This document shows positions 48,166 to 62,690 of a stretch of 64,000 nt of DNA, in pieces. Made by a program: the position numbers and the translations under genes. Within the stretch, counting starts at the first letter, position 1; the number at the start of each line of letters is the position of its first letter. The stretch comes from Progne subis subis (Eukaryota > Chordata > Aves > Passeriformes > Hirundinidae), in assembly GCA_022316685.1 (NCBI GenBank), contig JAKJHU010000067.1, forward strand, positions 3,048,501 to 3,112,500. The letters run 5' to 3'. Under the pieces are notes generated by a model. It made no database searches. It saw nothing but the letters and a program-made list of their open reading frames with translations, and was not told the origin of the DNA.

Positions 48166-51100
48166 TAATAAACTAGATCAATTGGTTAGATGACCCAGGG
48201 AGCACCACACAGAGTGAGTACACACACACACCGTGAGTAGAAGCATTGCAGATAAGATTCAGAAGAGCTTTAAAATGATACAAGTTCATATCACCTGCAG
48301 TGAATTTCTATAGCACCACACTAAATAAAAAGACACAGCTGATAGAATCCTCTGCATTGTGAACACAGCAAGTTTCTTTTACCTCTCTACAAGAGCCAGC
48401 TTAATCTGCCTACTAAGCTGAGAATAGGCATTGTCTTCAGCAGTCTTTGGATCAGGTGCCTCCTCTCCGTGCCCAGTAATATCAGGTGTAGGTAGAGTTA
48501 GCGACGTACAACTGCACTTCAAAAACAAAAGCAATTCAACTTTTTTTTCCAGTTTTATGGGAACATGAACTGTCTCTAGCCCCAGGAGACATGTAACCTA
48601 GATCCTACAGTTTAGCATGCAGCCTCCCATCCCACCCCCAAACCCTCCCAAGAAAATGAACTTACATTAGTCATTTCCCCGGTTGCAGTAATAATTTTTA
48701 ATAGCAAAGTGATGATTGCTATAATATCAAACATAAAGAAGCAGAAGTATTGCTTTTTCTACTGTTTTTTTAAAAAGCAGCTTAAAGTGAGTCTCCCTAT
48801 TCTTTATGATTTATGACTTGTGATTCTTCTGCTTGTCAGCTCTTTTCAAAGTCTGCTTATTCTCTGCTTATTCTATGAAAATAGCTTGTGAGGCAGTCTT
48901 AAGTAAAGTCTCTAAGGATTAGAGAGAAATGTTAGTGGATATAATGAACAAACCACCATCTACAAGCAGGAGGTTTAAACCTGTTTGGCAGTAATAGATC
49001 CTAGCACATAAGCTTTTTCTTTTTTTTAATTAAAAAAGGGTTTTGCTAGCTCATACTGGAGTTCTCTCTTAGAAGCTGCCGAACTCCACAGCCTTATAAC
49101 TGTAAGCTTGCTGCACTCTATGTGCCCATCTCTAGTTCAGCAGTCATTCCCAGTAAGCATAAAAGCATCTTATGCAGCGAACAGATAGAGATCTATCTGT
49201 CCTCTCACATGCCACACAGATCAAGGAAGTCAGGGAACACATGACACACAAACAGGCAGCCTGGTCCTCCTCTCCAGCTGATCAAGGTTGAGGGCTGTCA
49301 GTAGAACACCGTGGGTGACCATACATGCAGTTATAAATATGCAATCTGTTATATGTGCATGTGCAACATTGATCCCTCCAGCAGCTGGCCTAGAAACTCA
49401 GCCTATGCATTAGCTGGTCCCTGATCCTCTGGTCTCCCCAGCTGGTGGTCACACAAACCTGTGAGCTCTTGAAGGTTCATGGTTTCTCTCTAGCTGGTGG
49501 CACTAAGATCTCTTTTCCTACTCACCAGCTAGTTCAGTTTTGAATTCATTCATGTTCACACACATGCATACTCAGGACACATATTCATTCACACAGTAAA
49601 AATAGATAAAATATAAGAAGATATGGCAAACTGTGATAGTTAAGCAGAAGATTCTGTCAGACAACTCTATTGACGAGCAAACTGAATACACACAATGAGG
49701 TCCTTTAAACCCTTCTTCTATTTTCCCCACAGCAGTCCTCTCCAATCCATGTGTAAGCCTCACACATTGTAACAATTCCCTTAAAATATCCATAATAAAT
49801 TTTACATAAATACCAAATGCTCTTCTGCCTGCATTCCATGATGAGTCCTATTAGCCCTGTGGACAGTTGCAAAAAATTATAAAGTGAAGGACAATATTTG
49901 TTAATCCTTAAATAAATTCCCTTTGTGCAGGTGACTAATAGTCAATTGCATTTTTTAAAAAACCCTGTTGCCTAACATAATATAGTAACTAGTTTCAGCA
50001 AGTTAAAAAAAAACTTTTGATTTGTCTACAGACAAATAATTACATTAATGTTACCAGTCCTTCTGAGATGGATGAGACAGTGGCTCCAATGCATGTATTA
50101 AAATATCTAATTTAAAGAGGCAAACAATTTACCCACTGAGGGCTAAGTACAGATACTTTACCCCACAACCACGAGGTTTGCATTAGCCACAGAAAAATTA
50201 GCAAACTGTTTCTAGTAGATCATAATCTTCCCATCTTTTTGTAGAATTTATCTTGAAAGTCTGAAATAATCATTGAGCATTCTCTTATGAACATCATGTA
50301 AACTAATCTAAATTAAACTAAAAACTAAACTGAACTAAACAGTTTAGTAAAACTAAATTGAAGCAGATGAGTAATAGATTCTTTTTCCTGGAGCTATTTC
50401 TTTACATCCAAATTATGGAATGGACAAGAACAGGATTTTCTCCCAGAAAGAGTATGCGGACCTTCCCAAATAGAACTTGATTTGCCTTAAAACACAAGGC
50501 TAGTCTGAACCTGGCAGGCAATAAAGACTACTGCACTCTGGTTTGAGTGAATTCACTGCCTAGGAGCTCTGCTTTCCAATTGATTTCTCAGTAAAGCTGC
50601 TGGATTTTGATGTAAAATTTTTACTTTAATCTTTGAGACTCTAAGTGATTACCTTCAAATGATGATATGAAAGACAGCTGACAGCCACAGCAGAGGGTAA
50701 CAAAAGGTCTTTATCTGGATCCCCTTTGCTGTAATCAGGACTTTCTCTGGCAAACAACCATGGTTTTTTGAACCCATTCACCTTTAATCTCAGCACACAG
50801 ATTTGTTTCTGTTTCCAGACATGTAGCAGAGCCCACCACTTTTCAGGTTATTTCTCTAGAGGAGATTGCAGTGATTAACTTCTTAGCCCCTGTCTTTCTC
50901 TCTCCTTAACCCATGAGATTGAATACATTAGACAGATAATAACCCAACTTCATGCTGCAAAGCAAGCAGGCAGAGGGAGATTTCATAGCCACAGCCTGCT
51001 GAACCATTCATACTGGATATTCAAGAAAATGAGGCCATTTAGCTTTGAATGGAAAGTGAGAGATGCACCATGAGCAGAAATTATTAGTGCTCAATCTCTA

Positions 51101-54100
51101 GTTTTCTTTTTCCTCTTTTTTTCTTTTCCAAAAAGATTACTTTTCTGAGCATGTGTCACAATGAATAGTGTTAAAGAGGAAATAGACATAAAGGTTCCTT
51201 ATTCCATCATCTGAGTCCTCCTAGGAAACCATTCTTCAGGTCCATCACATGAAATTCATCAAATACATACTAGGCTCTTGATCCTGAATAGCTTACAATT
51301 CCAAAAGATTTTCACAATCTACTATAGGTAGAAAAAGCAATAATAGGGAATTAGATGGGTTTTTTTTGGTTACTAAAATTCAACATTAAGAAAAATTATT
51401 TAATAACAGAAATTTAAGATTAAATCAAAACAATACACATACAGTCCTCAAATATAACCTAACCACTGCTAAAATGTACAGTAAATGGTAAAATATCTCT
51501 ATTCTGATATGAAAAAGTCAGGTCTCTTGGGAATTATCAAAGTAATGCTGCTTCTCAGAAAATGAATAAGTTCCCATTTCTGTTTTAAATTTTTGCAGCT
51601 TCAATTTCAACAAATTTAAATTTATTTCATTAAAAAATTTGCTAAACATTTTCTTCAGCACAATTCTGACCATAATATGAAAGGGGAAAACACGTTTGTA
51701 TATGGAAGAATGTGTGTGTATGAATATATGTATATATACAGACACATAGAGAAATATTTATAAAATACACACTTCTCTGTGTGTGTATAGAAGTATACAT
51801 ACACATATATGCACACTTACATATTTCTCTGTGTGTGTGTATGCACACAAGGTTCACTGTGCTTCATATAGTTTGCAATTTCATCTTTCCTTATTGAAAG
51901 AATCTATCAAGAATTCCATGAAGCTCAGTAATGAGCAAACTCCTCAAGTTAAAAGTGAACCCTTAACTATTGAAACTATAAAACCCTAATTGCTTCCCAG
52001 AAAAAAATGCTATATCATTTTCATTTCCACAAAGGAAGTGTTAATATACTGTAGTTTTCTATGAATTTGCAATATACCAGTACATAGCAATGCCATTTCC
52101 ATAGGCAGCTAACAAAACTTATCTGGAGCACTCATTCTTTTAATATTCTTTTCCAGATATTGTGGGTAGATGATGATGTGGAGGAGCTGCATTCTTTGTT
52201 AGATCACAGATGATAGCTTCTAGCAATGTACATCATGACCCTGTAACTCCAGAAAAGAAGGCATAAGGAAACAGAGCTTTTATTTCAGCCCAGCAAATCT
52301 GCCAACATTTCATTCTACAGACATCTTAATGAGAGAAAATCATAGAGTTCCTTCCGTCAGTCGCCATTTTTTATTCTTTTCCAATTCTTAAGACGTCTTG
52401 TTCACATAAGTTCAGAAAAGCCTTTAGAGGCCTTTGATACTCCCAGAATTACAGCTTGAGATTCATTGCTTCCAACGATGGTTCTTTCCTTGGCACTCTG
52501 CTCACATAATGTTCTGAAATGCATGGTGTCATTTGGAGGGTAGAGCACAAAACCAAGTGACAAAAAGCATTAGAAGAAAAAAGAGAAGATGTGATTTGAG
52601 GTGGGAGGTTGAAGTTAGAGGAACAGACAGACAGATTAGAAGAGCCCTTATGTTTTTTTCCTGCGCATCAGCAAGCCTTCAACAGTAGGAGAGGAAATAT
52701 TGTCTGTTCAGATGGACTATTGCCTAATAGCTAAGACAATTTGTGGGAGACACAAATATGATTCCCATCAACTGGAGGAGGGATTTTCAGGTTAACTGTG
52801 AATGCTCTCATATCATTAACATCTCCAACTTCTGTTCTGCAACATTTTAAAAAGGGAAACAAAAACAGAAAGTAAAGTGCTTGGAATCTACTCCTCTTTG
52901 GCAAGTGGCAGGCATCATCATGAAAACCAAGAATAAAACATTTCAGGGCATTCTTGAAATTTAGGCTGGCCAAAAAAACCCACACCCTTTCATATCAGGC
53001 AGAAGATTAGTGGATTACAGGCTTGCACTTCAGTGCTGAGATTTTGCTGCATCTTTAGCATAAAGCATTGAGGTTTTTCATTGTTTCTCAACCTTTGGGA
53101 CTCTCCCAACATCAGCAAATCATGGCATTCATAAGAACTCTTCAATAAAATGCACAGCTTCAAGATAGGGCACCACTACAGAGAAAAGCTAACCATACTG
53201 TCAACAAGTTAAAGTGGTGGTTAAGTTGTGACCTTTCAGGGCTATCAAAAATCACTCAAAAACCACTGAAACTGCCTAAAGTTTCTCCACAGCACTGCAA
53301 TATGTCGTATGGCAACCCACCTGCTCTGTGGCAGCTGACTGGTGTTTTGCCCTTCTGCTGCCATGACAGCGCTGGCACTAAAATGTAATCAATACAATTC
53401 TGTGTGTGATCCTGACCTAGCTTCAGAAAGGCATATAATTGGATTATCTATTGAATTGTAACCTCACACAACTGCAGATGGGGCTTTTTTGTATCTTGCC
53501 CAGTCAAGGACAGGTGAAGTATGAGAGCATGTTACTGAAAACAGGAAATTCTATTAATAAATCTACATTTAATATATTTCAATATGACCTGAATCTCCTC
53601 GAGTCTGGAATCTTAATCTTTCCAATTTATTAGCACTGTAGCTTTGAGAACATGAATAAAGGAAAGAATTAATGGAGATAATCTAGTCTAGGAGTAGTCT
53701 TCTTTTCCTTCTCTCCCATCCCTATCTTCAGGGATCTGAGGTTTTCCCTCCATACATCACACAAAGGACTGAAGAGCTCATTAATTATCAGATAACAAAA
53801 TGCAGTCATTTAGCCTATGACATATAAACAAAAATTAGGAATTATGTTAGCATTATAGGTTTCAAACTTACTTCTGGGCTGTGTTGCAATAGCAGCACCA
53901 AAGCACCAGAAGCATTTATCTGATTTACCTTACAAGCTTGTCAGTCAAATTATTTCTGAATTATTCCTGGATCCTTGGCTGGGTACAATATCTGAAGTGG
54001 GGCCCATAAGCAAAACCTTTTATCTTTATTCAGCGCTGCTATCCTTATTTAGGGCTGGGGCAGAACAGAGATCTTCTTTCTTTTGAAGGGCAATAGGAAC

Positions 54101-54464
54101 AACCTATCCCTATTCCATAGGGACACTGATCTTAATAGCCATGAGCTAATTACATAGGACTGGACTTTTCCTGAGTGCTTTAATTAACACATTTCCAACT
54201 AGGAGAAAGGCAATAGACATGGAAATACTACAAATATTTAAAAAGAAAAGCCACAATCAAAGCACTGTCCTTCCCAACCTCAAGCAGCTGAGACCAAAAA
54301 AAAAGTTCAGAGCCCTTGTCTGGAGAGAAAGAAGTAGGAAAGTAAGGAGAGGCTTTTCAGACCAGAAGTTGACAGTTAAATGCAAAACAACTTCCCTCTC
54401 CTGCATCTTTTTTTCCTTCTGTAAAGCTTCTTAGGGGTGTTGGTTGCCCAGCATGTTGTACAGG

Positions 54465-55062
54465 TGTGCTGGGTCTGGCTGAGATGAGTTCATTTTTGCC
54501 ACAGCAGCCCTTGCAGTGCTGTGCTCTGCGTTGGTAGCTGGAAAGCTGCTGCTAACACACCAGTGTTTTGGCTCCTGCTGAGCAGGGCTGGGGCAGCCTC
54601 AGCGCTGTCTCCCCAACATTCCACACTCACCAGCAGGCTGAGGGTGGGCAAGATCTTGGGAGGGGACACAGGGCAGCTGACCCCAACTGAACAAAGGGTA
54701 TTCCATAAAATAGGGTGTCTGCTTAAAGAAAAGAGAAGGGGGAGGAAACAGGGGGCATTCATTATTTGCTATTCATTTGTTATTTATGATGTTGCCCTCT
54801 GGAGTAACTACTACACATGCCAAAGCCCTGCTTCCTGGGAAGTGGGCAAACATCACCTGCCAATAGGAAGTAGTGAATATAATCTTTCAGGTTTTTTGTT
54901 TGCTTGCATGAGCATGACATTTGCTTTCACTTTAGTAAGATGCCTTTATCTTAACCTGCAAGGTTTGTTTCACTCTTATTTTCTGCTCCTGTCCTGCTGA
55001 GGAGAGGAATCACAGAATGATTTGGTGGGTGCCTGGTGTCCAGTCAAGGTCAACCCACCACA
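54465..55062 (+). mobile_element. Solo ERVL-type LTR, about 598 bp, old
   Basis: Starts TGTGCTGGGTCTGGCTG at 54465 and ends CCCACCACA at 55062. The 5' end has the TGTGCTGG...ATGAGTT start and the 'cacaccagtgttttggct' block that I recognise from a common avian ERVL LTR type. The flanks ACAGG (54460-54464) and ACAGA (55063-55067) are a target duplication with one mismatch. An AATATAATC-type signal near 54874 stands where a poly(A) signal would be and appears decayed. The imperfect duplication and decay suggest an older insertion than the provirus. Confidence 0.75.
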
Positions 55063-55067
55063 ACAGA

Positions 55068-58000
55068 GAAGCTCAGTTACCTATTTGGGGACTGTCTTTG
55101 AGTTGTACCATGGATATCTTGTCCAGCATCTTTTCATTTCAAGTAAGATATGGTGTTGAAGAGGAGAAGAAAGAGGATTATGTTTTTCTTTAAGCTTCAT
55201 ACTGTGACCCATTAGCACACAGCTAGGCATTGTCACAGTCCCCCATGCTGACAAGCCTCAATATCCCAGCATATCACAGAGAACTTGTTGTTTAGGCTTG
55301 ATTTAACTACTTTATCCCATAGCTAGCTTTGTTATTTTATATCTACTCTGTTTTAAAGGAAAGAGCGGTGAACATCCCAATGTACATTTTATTGCTGGGT
55401 TATGGCAGGAGCCTGTCAATGAATAACCAGAGCTTTTGGAATATGCCAGGGAGTATTGCTGTGAAATAGTTCTACAGGCAATTGGACAAGAAATGAAACA
55501 AAAGAGTGAAATTCCAGGATGACAATCAAATCCACTCTGTTATTATGTTGTTTATACCAAAGCCCATGCCTCTGCTATTGTTAAGGGTCTTGTCAGCTTT
55601 TCCATTATATGTTCTTATTTTCAGGGATTTGTTTGTCACAGTGACTGACTCATTGCAGGCAAAGTGAAAACATTAGGAGACTAAAATTTGGCCAAAGGCA
55701 AAGAGCATTGTTTACAGCTGATAAAGTCACACTTGGACCAACTCTCTGCTTTAACAATGTCAAAAAATAAATGGAGATGTAACCATGTCTTCCTATAAAA
55801 TTAAACGCTGATAAGATTTTTTTTTTTTTAATAGTATCAGAACCTATTAAGAGCTAAAATGTTGGTGAACAAGACAAAATCTACTCAGAGAAACATGATC
55901 ATTCATCCATCACAGTAATTTTCATTCATCCCCAGGTCAGAATTACAGGGTAGGAGCAAGAGTACTTTGACATCTGTATCCATATGGTCAGATTCTGCCT
56001 GTACATATAAACTGAATTCAGTACATTTTGAACTCAACTAAGTATCTACTTCTATGTCCTCTGAAGAAGCAACAACCTTCTTCAGGTAAAATCAACAATT
56101 TTAAGATATAAACAGAGACCCAAACACCCACAAGCTTTGGATAGTGTCACACTTTGGTTCATATGTTACAACTCATATGAATGAAACCACAAGGACCCAT
56201 GAAGCAACTCCATACAAAAGAGGCATGATTCAAGAATTTCCTCTAGGTAGATCTTAAGATAATAATTATCTTATTTTATTTAAATAACTCTCTCATTAAA
56301 AGATGAGTAATAAACTATGAATAAACACATATTTATGTTTTGATTAATGTTTAATAACCATTGAAAAAAAATTTAAAAGAAAACTCATGTTTTCACTTTT
56401 GCAGAGAAACTCTTCCAATACTTTCATCGTCTGATTCGTAACTAGAAAATGCAGAAATGTTTCTCAACATAATCAACATTTGAATCAATTTTATTAAAAA
56501 AAAAAATAAAAAAGGACAAATTTAGACATATAAAGAACAAACAGCTTTATAAAATAATGGACATTTCTGAATACCTTCTTAATTTCAGAGAAATACATGT
56601 AAGCTTAAAATTCACAGATAATTGGATTTAAATAACTTACCAGGATTTCTTTCGTTATGTATGTACATGGTACTCTTGCCATCAGGGAAAGGAACATAAC
56701 ATAGGGCTGGGAACAAGGAATGTCAGGTTCAGTCTCCAGCTGTGTGTTCACTGCCTGCATGATCCCAAAGAAGATGCCCCACTGTCCCTCTAAAGAATGG
56801 TATCATGAGATGTTCAGAGACAATAGGCAACAAATTCAGCTTTTTAGAGAAAACAAAAGATGATGCAAGGATAGCTTCTGACACTGAAAGACTTATTCCC
56901 TGCTTTGCTCTATAAAGTGATGCCATCAGCTCTTGGGGGGATACACAGAATAGTTTAAGCTCTGAAACATACCTGTCTTTAGTCAGCAAACACATTAAGA
57001 AGCATTCAGCTGAATGTTTTGATTACAGTACATTCCTGCAGTACTCACAAAGACAAGCCATCCCAAAGCTTTGCCAGAAAGTGGCAAATGCTCTTGGACA
57101 GGGCAGCAGTATCAGACCACCACGGCCATCCTGTTAGATTTGAAGCCTGTGCAGTTATTTACATCTTTCCCCCACACCTCCAAGTTCTAAACCTTAAATC
57201 TCCAGTTACTGCAGAGATCTGCAAACACTAGGAGGTCTCATATATGATGCTAATAATTTTGGCAGAGCAGCAGGAGCCACTATAATTGCCACAGCAAAAT
57301 TGCTTAATTTATGTGTCTACATCGCTGAAGAATTTACAGTTTTTAAATAATTGCTGGTGTGTCTTTTAAAATATATTTATAGACCTAACATTTTGTGCAG
57401 CTTACAAACTGTAAACTGCACAGTCTATTCATTATTGTTTTGTATGTTACACTTCACTGACACCACAATATCTCTAATGGAAAAGAATCCTGGTACATTT
57501 ATTGCAGTGTGAAATTTAACAGAGTTCCCAGACAACACAGGTACTCTTCTCCAGCTGTAAAGAGACAACACGAGGTGTTCGATTTCTGGTAGACTACCAA
57601 GATAAAATAGAAATTACAAAGCACACAGGATATCTAAACCAAAAAAGTTCTCCAATATTCCTGGATGATACTCATCATTGCGCTAAAGTTGCCTTCTATT
57701 TAATACACAATCTTAATATGTCCATGCTCAGAATAATTAGAAATGGTTTTCTAGGCTGCTCCCTCTTTAAGTGAAGAACATTAAACATTTTTGATAACTT
57801 TATGTTTTTTAACTGCATATTTTCCTACGTCAGGACAAATTGGAAGTAAATAGTATCAGTAGAGCATTAAGAAGGATGAAGAAAAATTAATTCACATGAA
57901 CTTGCACAATATCCCTTGGTTAAGAACTTAGCTGAACTGGGGAGTTTCACCAATAATAATTTTCCTCACAGCTGAAGACTACTTTGTACAAGTGGAGATT

Positions 58001-59433
58001 TTTACAATTATGATTTGAAATCCCTCTCAAGTAATACAGAAATACCTTAAAAAACCTAATTATTTTTAAATCCCAGAATAAACCTCAACATTTGCAGTGG
58101 GCTGGGGTAAGGAAAAGGCTACACAAAGTTGCTTTATGGAGTAAGAAGTAAGACATACCAGCAAGATGGCTTAGAAGAAATTGTCACCGTGATTAAAAAG
58201 ATGCATTTGAAAGCTTATTTCAAACAGGCAAACCATAGTTGTGAACTTCTATGGGAAAGAATCATGATTTAGAGTCAACAGCCACAGAATTCCTTGTCCA
58301 TCATCTAACAGTCAGTAAGAACAGGCTCAGGGGATCTATAAAAGACAAGACGAAAGATGACCTAGGGACTTTCTTGAAGAAGTGAATATTTGCATCCAAC
58401 TTAAAATTTCACTGTGCAACTGATGCAGGAAAAAGACAATTATGAATTCAAAAGTAACTAGGCACATGAGCTAAATTTCAAGGTAAGCTAGTAAAGAAAC
58501 CAATCTGAAAATAGTGTAAATAAATTAAATTGCCAGCTTAAATTTATTGCGGCAATAAATTAAGAGCAGCTGTTGCAATTGTCACAAAAGTGCACTTATA
58601 ATTACTGAATTTTTCCCAACACGTCCTGTCTCATCTAACTCATTTCAGATGAAATGGAGAAGTGTAGAAATCTATTGCATTGCTGCACACAAAACAGACC
58701 ACTAACTCACCTTGATACACTTTTCTGTGAGATCACTTAAGCTTCCTAGTTAGAGTATTCTTCTAAAGCACTTGACTCCTCAAGACTCAACAACCACCTG
58801 AAATCTCAACAGAAAATTAAAAACTGCTCACGACTTAAATTGAGCAATGATTTTATTTTAACTTTAAATGAAATTAAAAGCAAAACAAGTGAGAAAGAGC
58901 AAAGTAGTCAACTTCAAGTGTAGCCACTTTCCCTTTAGAGTACTTCTAGGTAGTTGGATTGTACTGAAGGCTTCTACTGAAAACTGAAGTACAATAAAGG
59001 AAACAATTCCAGAATAATTGCCATTGCCATTATAAAGCTGTAATCAGTTAAGAAGCAGTGAAGATATCTAGCCAACCTCACTGAGGAATCAACACAAAAT
59101 TCCAAATACAAGTAATACTAAATTCTGAGGTGATTTAGCACATCAGTTTCTTGACAGCAATACTGAGGGCAGTAATTAAAAATACCCACAGAGGAGTGCA
59201 GGAGTGAGTCTTGCACCCACCCACCCACACCCCTCTCTAAACCCATTTCTCCTGCTGCAGGGGAGCAGCTGTGCAATGCACTGCACTGCAGGAAAGAGAC
59301 AGCCATTAAAGAGGAGGATTACTGCAAGTGCTGGGGAGCCCTCCAGTGGGACAGAGTTATCATAGCGATTTCTCAGTTTCTCCAGTGCCTCTGGCTCCAG
59401 CTTTGAGGAAAGTACATTGACATTTTTCATACA
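55068..59433. other. Anonymous stretch, no gene recognised
   Basis: About 4.4 kb, AT-rich, with short open frames only. T and A runs lie at about 55819-55830 and 56496-56506. Nothing else recognised. Confidence 0.5.
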
Positions 59434-59850
59434 GATCACAGAATCACAGACTGTGCTGAGCTGGAAGGGTCTCACAAGGATCATTGAGTCCAACTCCCTG
59501 CCCTGCACAGCACCAACCCTAAATGTCACACCATGTACCTGAGAGTGTTCTCCAAATGCTTCTTGTCTCTGTCAAGGCTTGGTGCTGTGACCACTTCATG
59601 GGGAGCCTCTTCCAGTGCCCAACCACTGTCTCAGTGAAGAACCTTTTACTAATATCCAACCTAAACCTCCCCTGATAGAATTTCAGGCCATGACTCCCTT
59701 GGGTCCAGTAACTAGTCACTCTTCTTGCAGAGCAGAGATCAGTGCCTGGCCCTCCTCCTCCCCTCACGAGGAGGCTGCAGACTGCAATGAGGTCTCCCCT
59801 CGGTCTCCTCTTCTCCAGACTGGAGGAGCACAAGCTCAAGTTCAAGTCCT
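59434..59850 (-). mobile_element. CR1 LINE 3' fragment, minus strand
   Basis: Complement of the CR1 3' end. It begins with the tail 'atcacagaatcacagac', followed by 'gagctggaagggtctcacaaggatcattgag' type sequence, 'caaccactgtctcagtgaagaacc' near 59620, 'taatatccaacctaaacctcccctg' near 59651 and 'aatgaggtctcccctcggtctcctcttctcc' near 59787. The 5' end is truncated. It is one of the better preserved CR1 pieces here. Confidence 0.92.
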
Positions 59851-62634
59851 TGGTCTATTATGGGGTTAAACCAATCACTGTGTGATCTGCTGCAGGGTGA
59901 GGCCAGAACACCCGCTCTATGCTGAAGGACAGAGAAGCAGCTGCATAGGAGGGTTTTTAAAAATAAATAAACTCAGAGCAGAAGAAGACAGGCTGCATAA
60001 GTGTGTAACTACGTAAATACTACATAAGTGTCAAAGCACAGCCAGCCAGTTCTCCTCTGGTTCATTTCTGAGTCCTCACCTCATTTCTTAATAACCACTG
60101 CTGCATTTCTCAGGAAAAGCCATTAACTGTAATGAGTCAGAACAGCATCAGAGAAAATAGAACTTTTTTGTTAGAAGTGCCTGTGGATTAATGCCAACAT
60201 TGATCAGCATTGATCAAAGCATGGATGAGCTCTTATCCTTCTTGTGTCAGGGTACTTAATGAAGCCTAAATTGAGATCCTAATCCACAAGAGAGATCTCC
60301 AGCAACAAGGGAAGCCTCCACAAGAGATACCAAGGGACTTTTTCAGTCAGCTGGCATTACCAGGTAAATTTACAGTGTCCATAGCCCAAGGGAGTAGCGC
60401 TCCTATGAGGATACTTTATCTCAGAGCAAATTTCCTATTTCTGACTACTTAATTTGTTCCCACTCAATTTGATTTTGCCTCGTGCTGACTTTGGGAAGGG
60501 GGTTTGTTTCTAAATATCCCAGGACAAACTAGGTCAAAGAAACAAAATGTGAGATTGTTTGCTTTTCAGGGGTTTGGAGGCATGCAGTTTTCCTAAAACT
60601 TTTTCCTATAATTCCACATATTTCAGTTTGATCTCCAGGCTCTTTAGTCACTTCAGAATATAAACCTCTCCACTAGTGTACATCACATGCTCAGCCCTCA
60701 TGCGGACATCCTTTTGACTTCAACAGAAAGCACAAGTACATTCAAGTGGCAACAGAAGAAAACCTCTGTTGTAGTTTAAATTGCATGATTTACAAAGTAG
60801 AAAAGCATGTTAAATTATTCCTTAATGCTATATTTCTAAAATGTAAAAGCTATGAAGAAATTAGGCCTATCTCAATTTGCAATATTTTGTAAAGCACTGG
60901 AAATGTTGTTAAATTCTAAGAGCAAAGAGGTAGAACATTGGTGTTTCAAAGAAAAGGCAAAGACTAATTACTAGGAAGTCAGAGGAAAAATATGGTTTTT
61001 TTCTGCACTTTCATTATTTTCCATTCAGCAAGAACTAGAACTGATTGTGCTTAAATACTTCATTAAGGCTTGAATTTTCAAAGGCTGAAACAAGCTGTTC
61101 AGTGCTTAAACGCTCACAATACAGGAAAAAAATAGTGTGATCGCTATAATTACAGAGAAAGAATAAAGATGCTTTTCTTTCATTGATGTCAATAAAACTA
61201 ACTTGTGCAAAATGAATGGTTACATCAGCATTATATAAATTTATTAATACTAAACTAGAATACATTAAAAATCATATTTATACAATTACCTCTTCTAAAC
61301 TAAACCCCAAGGAAATTAAAAAAAAAAAAAAAAAATCAATTTAGAGAGAAAAAAAGAGCCTTACTTCACTGTCTAACAAGAAGTTTCTATTTCTTATCAT
61401 ATTCTCAGCACATGCCCCGAACAACATTCCTGCCCATAGCTTTACTTAACAGAATAATTTACAGTTATTATTGCTTAATAATTAATTACAGAATAATTAA
61501 TAGCTATTATTGCAAGGCTATGCTGCAAAGCTTTCCACTTTAATAGAAGAGTACTTTAATATAGAGAGTAAACACTCCTAATAAAATATTATATTCTAAT
61601 AGAAAAGTATTTAAAACAGAAATTAAGGTAAATATATGCATTTTCTAAAAAGGCGATCACACTTACATTAATCTCACAATAAAAACTGTCTGATTCATTT
61701 TACAGAGGGGGAGAGGAATTAAACCCTGTTCTGCTATCAGACCCAGCAGGAAACGAGCATATACACACATGTAGACCCTGTATCCCTGGGGCAAAACCCA
61801 TCATTGAACTGTGGCTAAAATTTAAAAATATTTAACTTCATTACACCCCTGAACACACCTATATACACACATATCATCAAGGAAGGGAGATGGGGCATAG
61901 AGGGGTTTGGGCCTTTAAGGACCAATTTTGGAATTTCAACACCTTTCCTTCCAAAATACAGCAGGACTGGTGAAATCATGTTGTCACATGCTCCTGAATG
62001 ATATTTTGGCTTTACCTGTTGTGGTGTCTGTACGCAGAGCAGCCCTGGCCCTACAAAATGCCATTACCAGAAGGAAGTAGTTCACACCCTTGAGGTTCAG
62101 AGTGCCCCACTGCAAACAAAGAACTACACTCACTGAAACATTTCTCACGCTAAATGCAGAAACAGGGCACTAAGTCAGGCAGGTATTTAAGATTTATAAA
62201 CTATTTGCATGAAAAAAACATTAAAGTATTAACTTACTTTTTAAAAAAATGTTGCTAGAAACTAATTTAATTTATCCAAAAGTCAGCATTTCTTTGGCAA
62301 ATACAACAGTTTTGCCATAATTCATATAATTAGGACTTAAATTTGAATGCATTCAAGTTTGCAGTGTGATTTTTAAAATGTTTTCCAGCAAAGACAAACA
62401 TAATTTTGCTTGATTTTGTTGGTTTCTCTTTTAAAAAGAAAATCCCCATCTTTATGTTTCAAGCATAACAAAGTATGCCACAAACCCCACAATGTCATGT
62501 TGAATAATGAGGAAGGAGTCATCTGAAGGAAAGGGAATGAAATCTTGCAGTTTCCATGAGGATTAATTGGGCAAGCTTCAGTCAATTTCCCTGCACTTCT
62601 TGTCACCCTATTCACATTTGGTTCCAGAGTTTTT

Positions 62635-62690
<56 letters not shown>

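Larger units (their letters stand above)
42116..54459. other. Long anonymous stretch, no gene recognised
   Basis: About 12.3 kb of AT-rich sequence with only short open frames. It contains A runs at about 45479-45495, A/C and purine tracts at 47110-47165 and 47288-47340, a T/G-rich tract at 48038-48165 and a TATG/CA-rich patch at 51700-51850. No host exon or RNA gene could be supported. Confidence 0.5.

Noticed and set aside
59176..59869. Frames of 84 to 117 codons on both strands
   Set aside because: They fall in or at the edge of a minus-strand CR1 fragment; overlapping frames on both strands are chance products.
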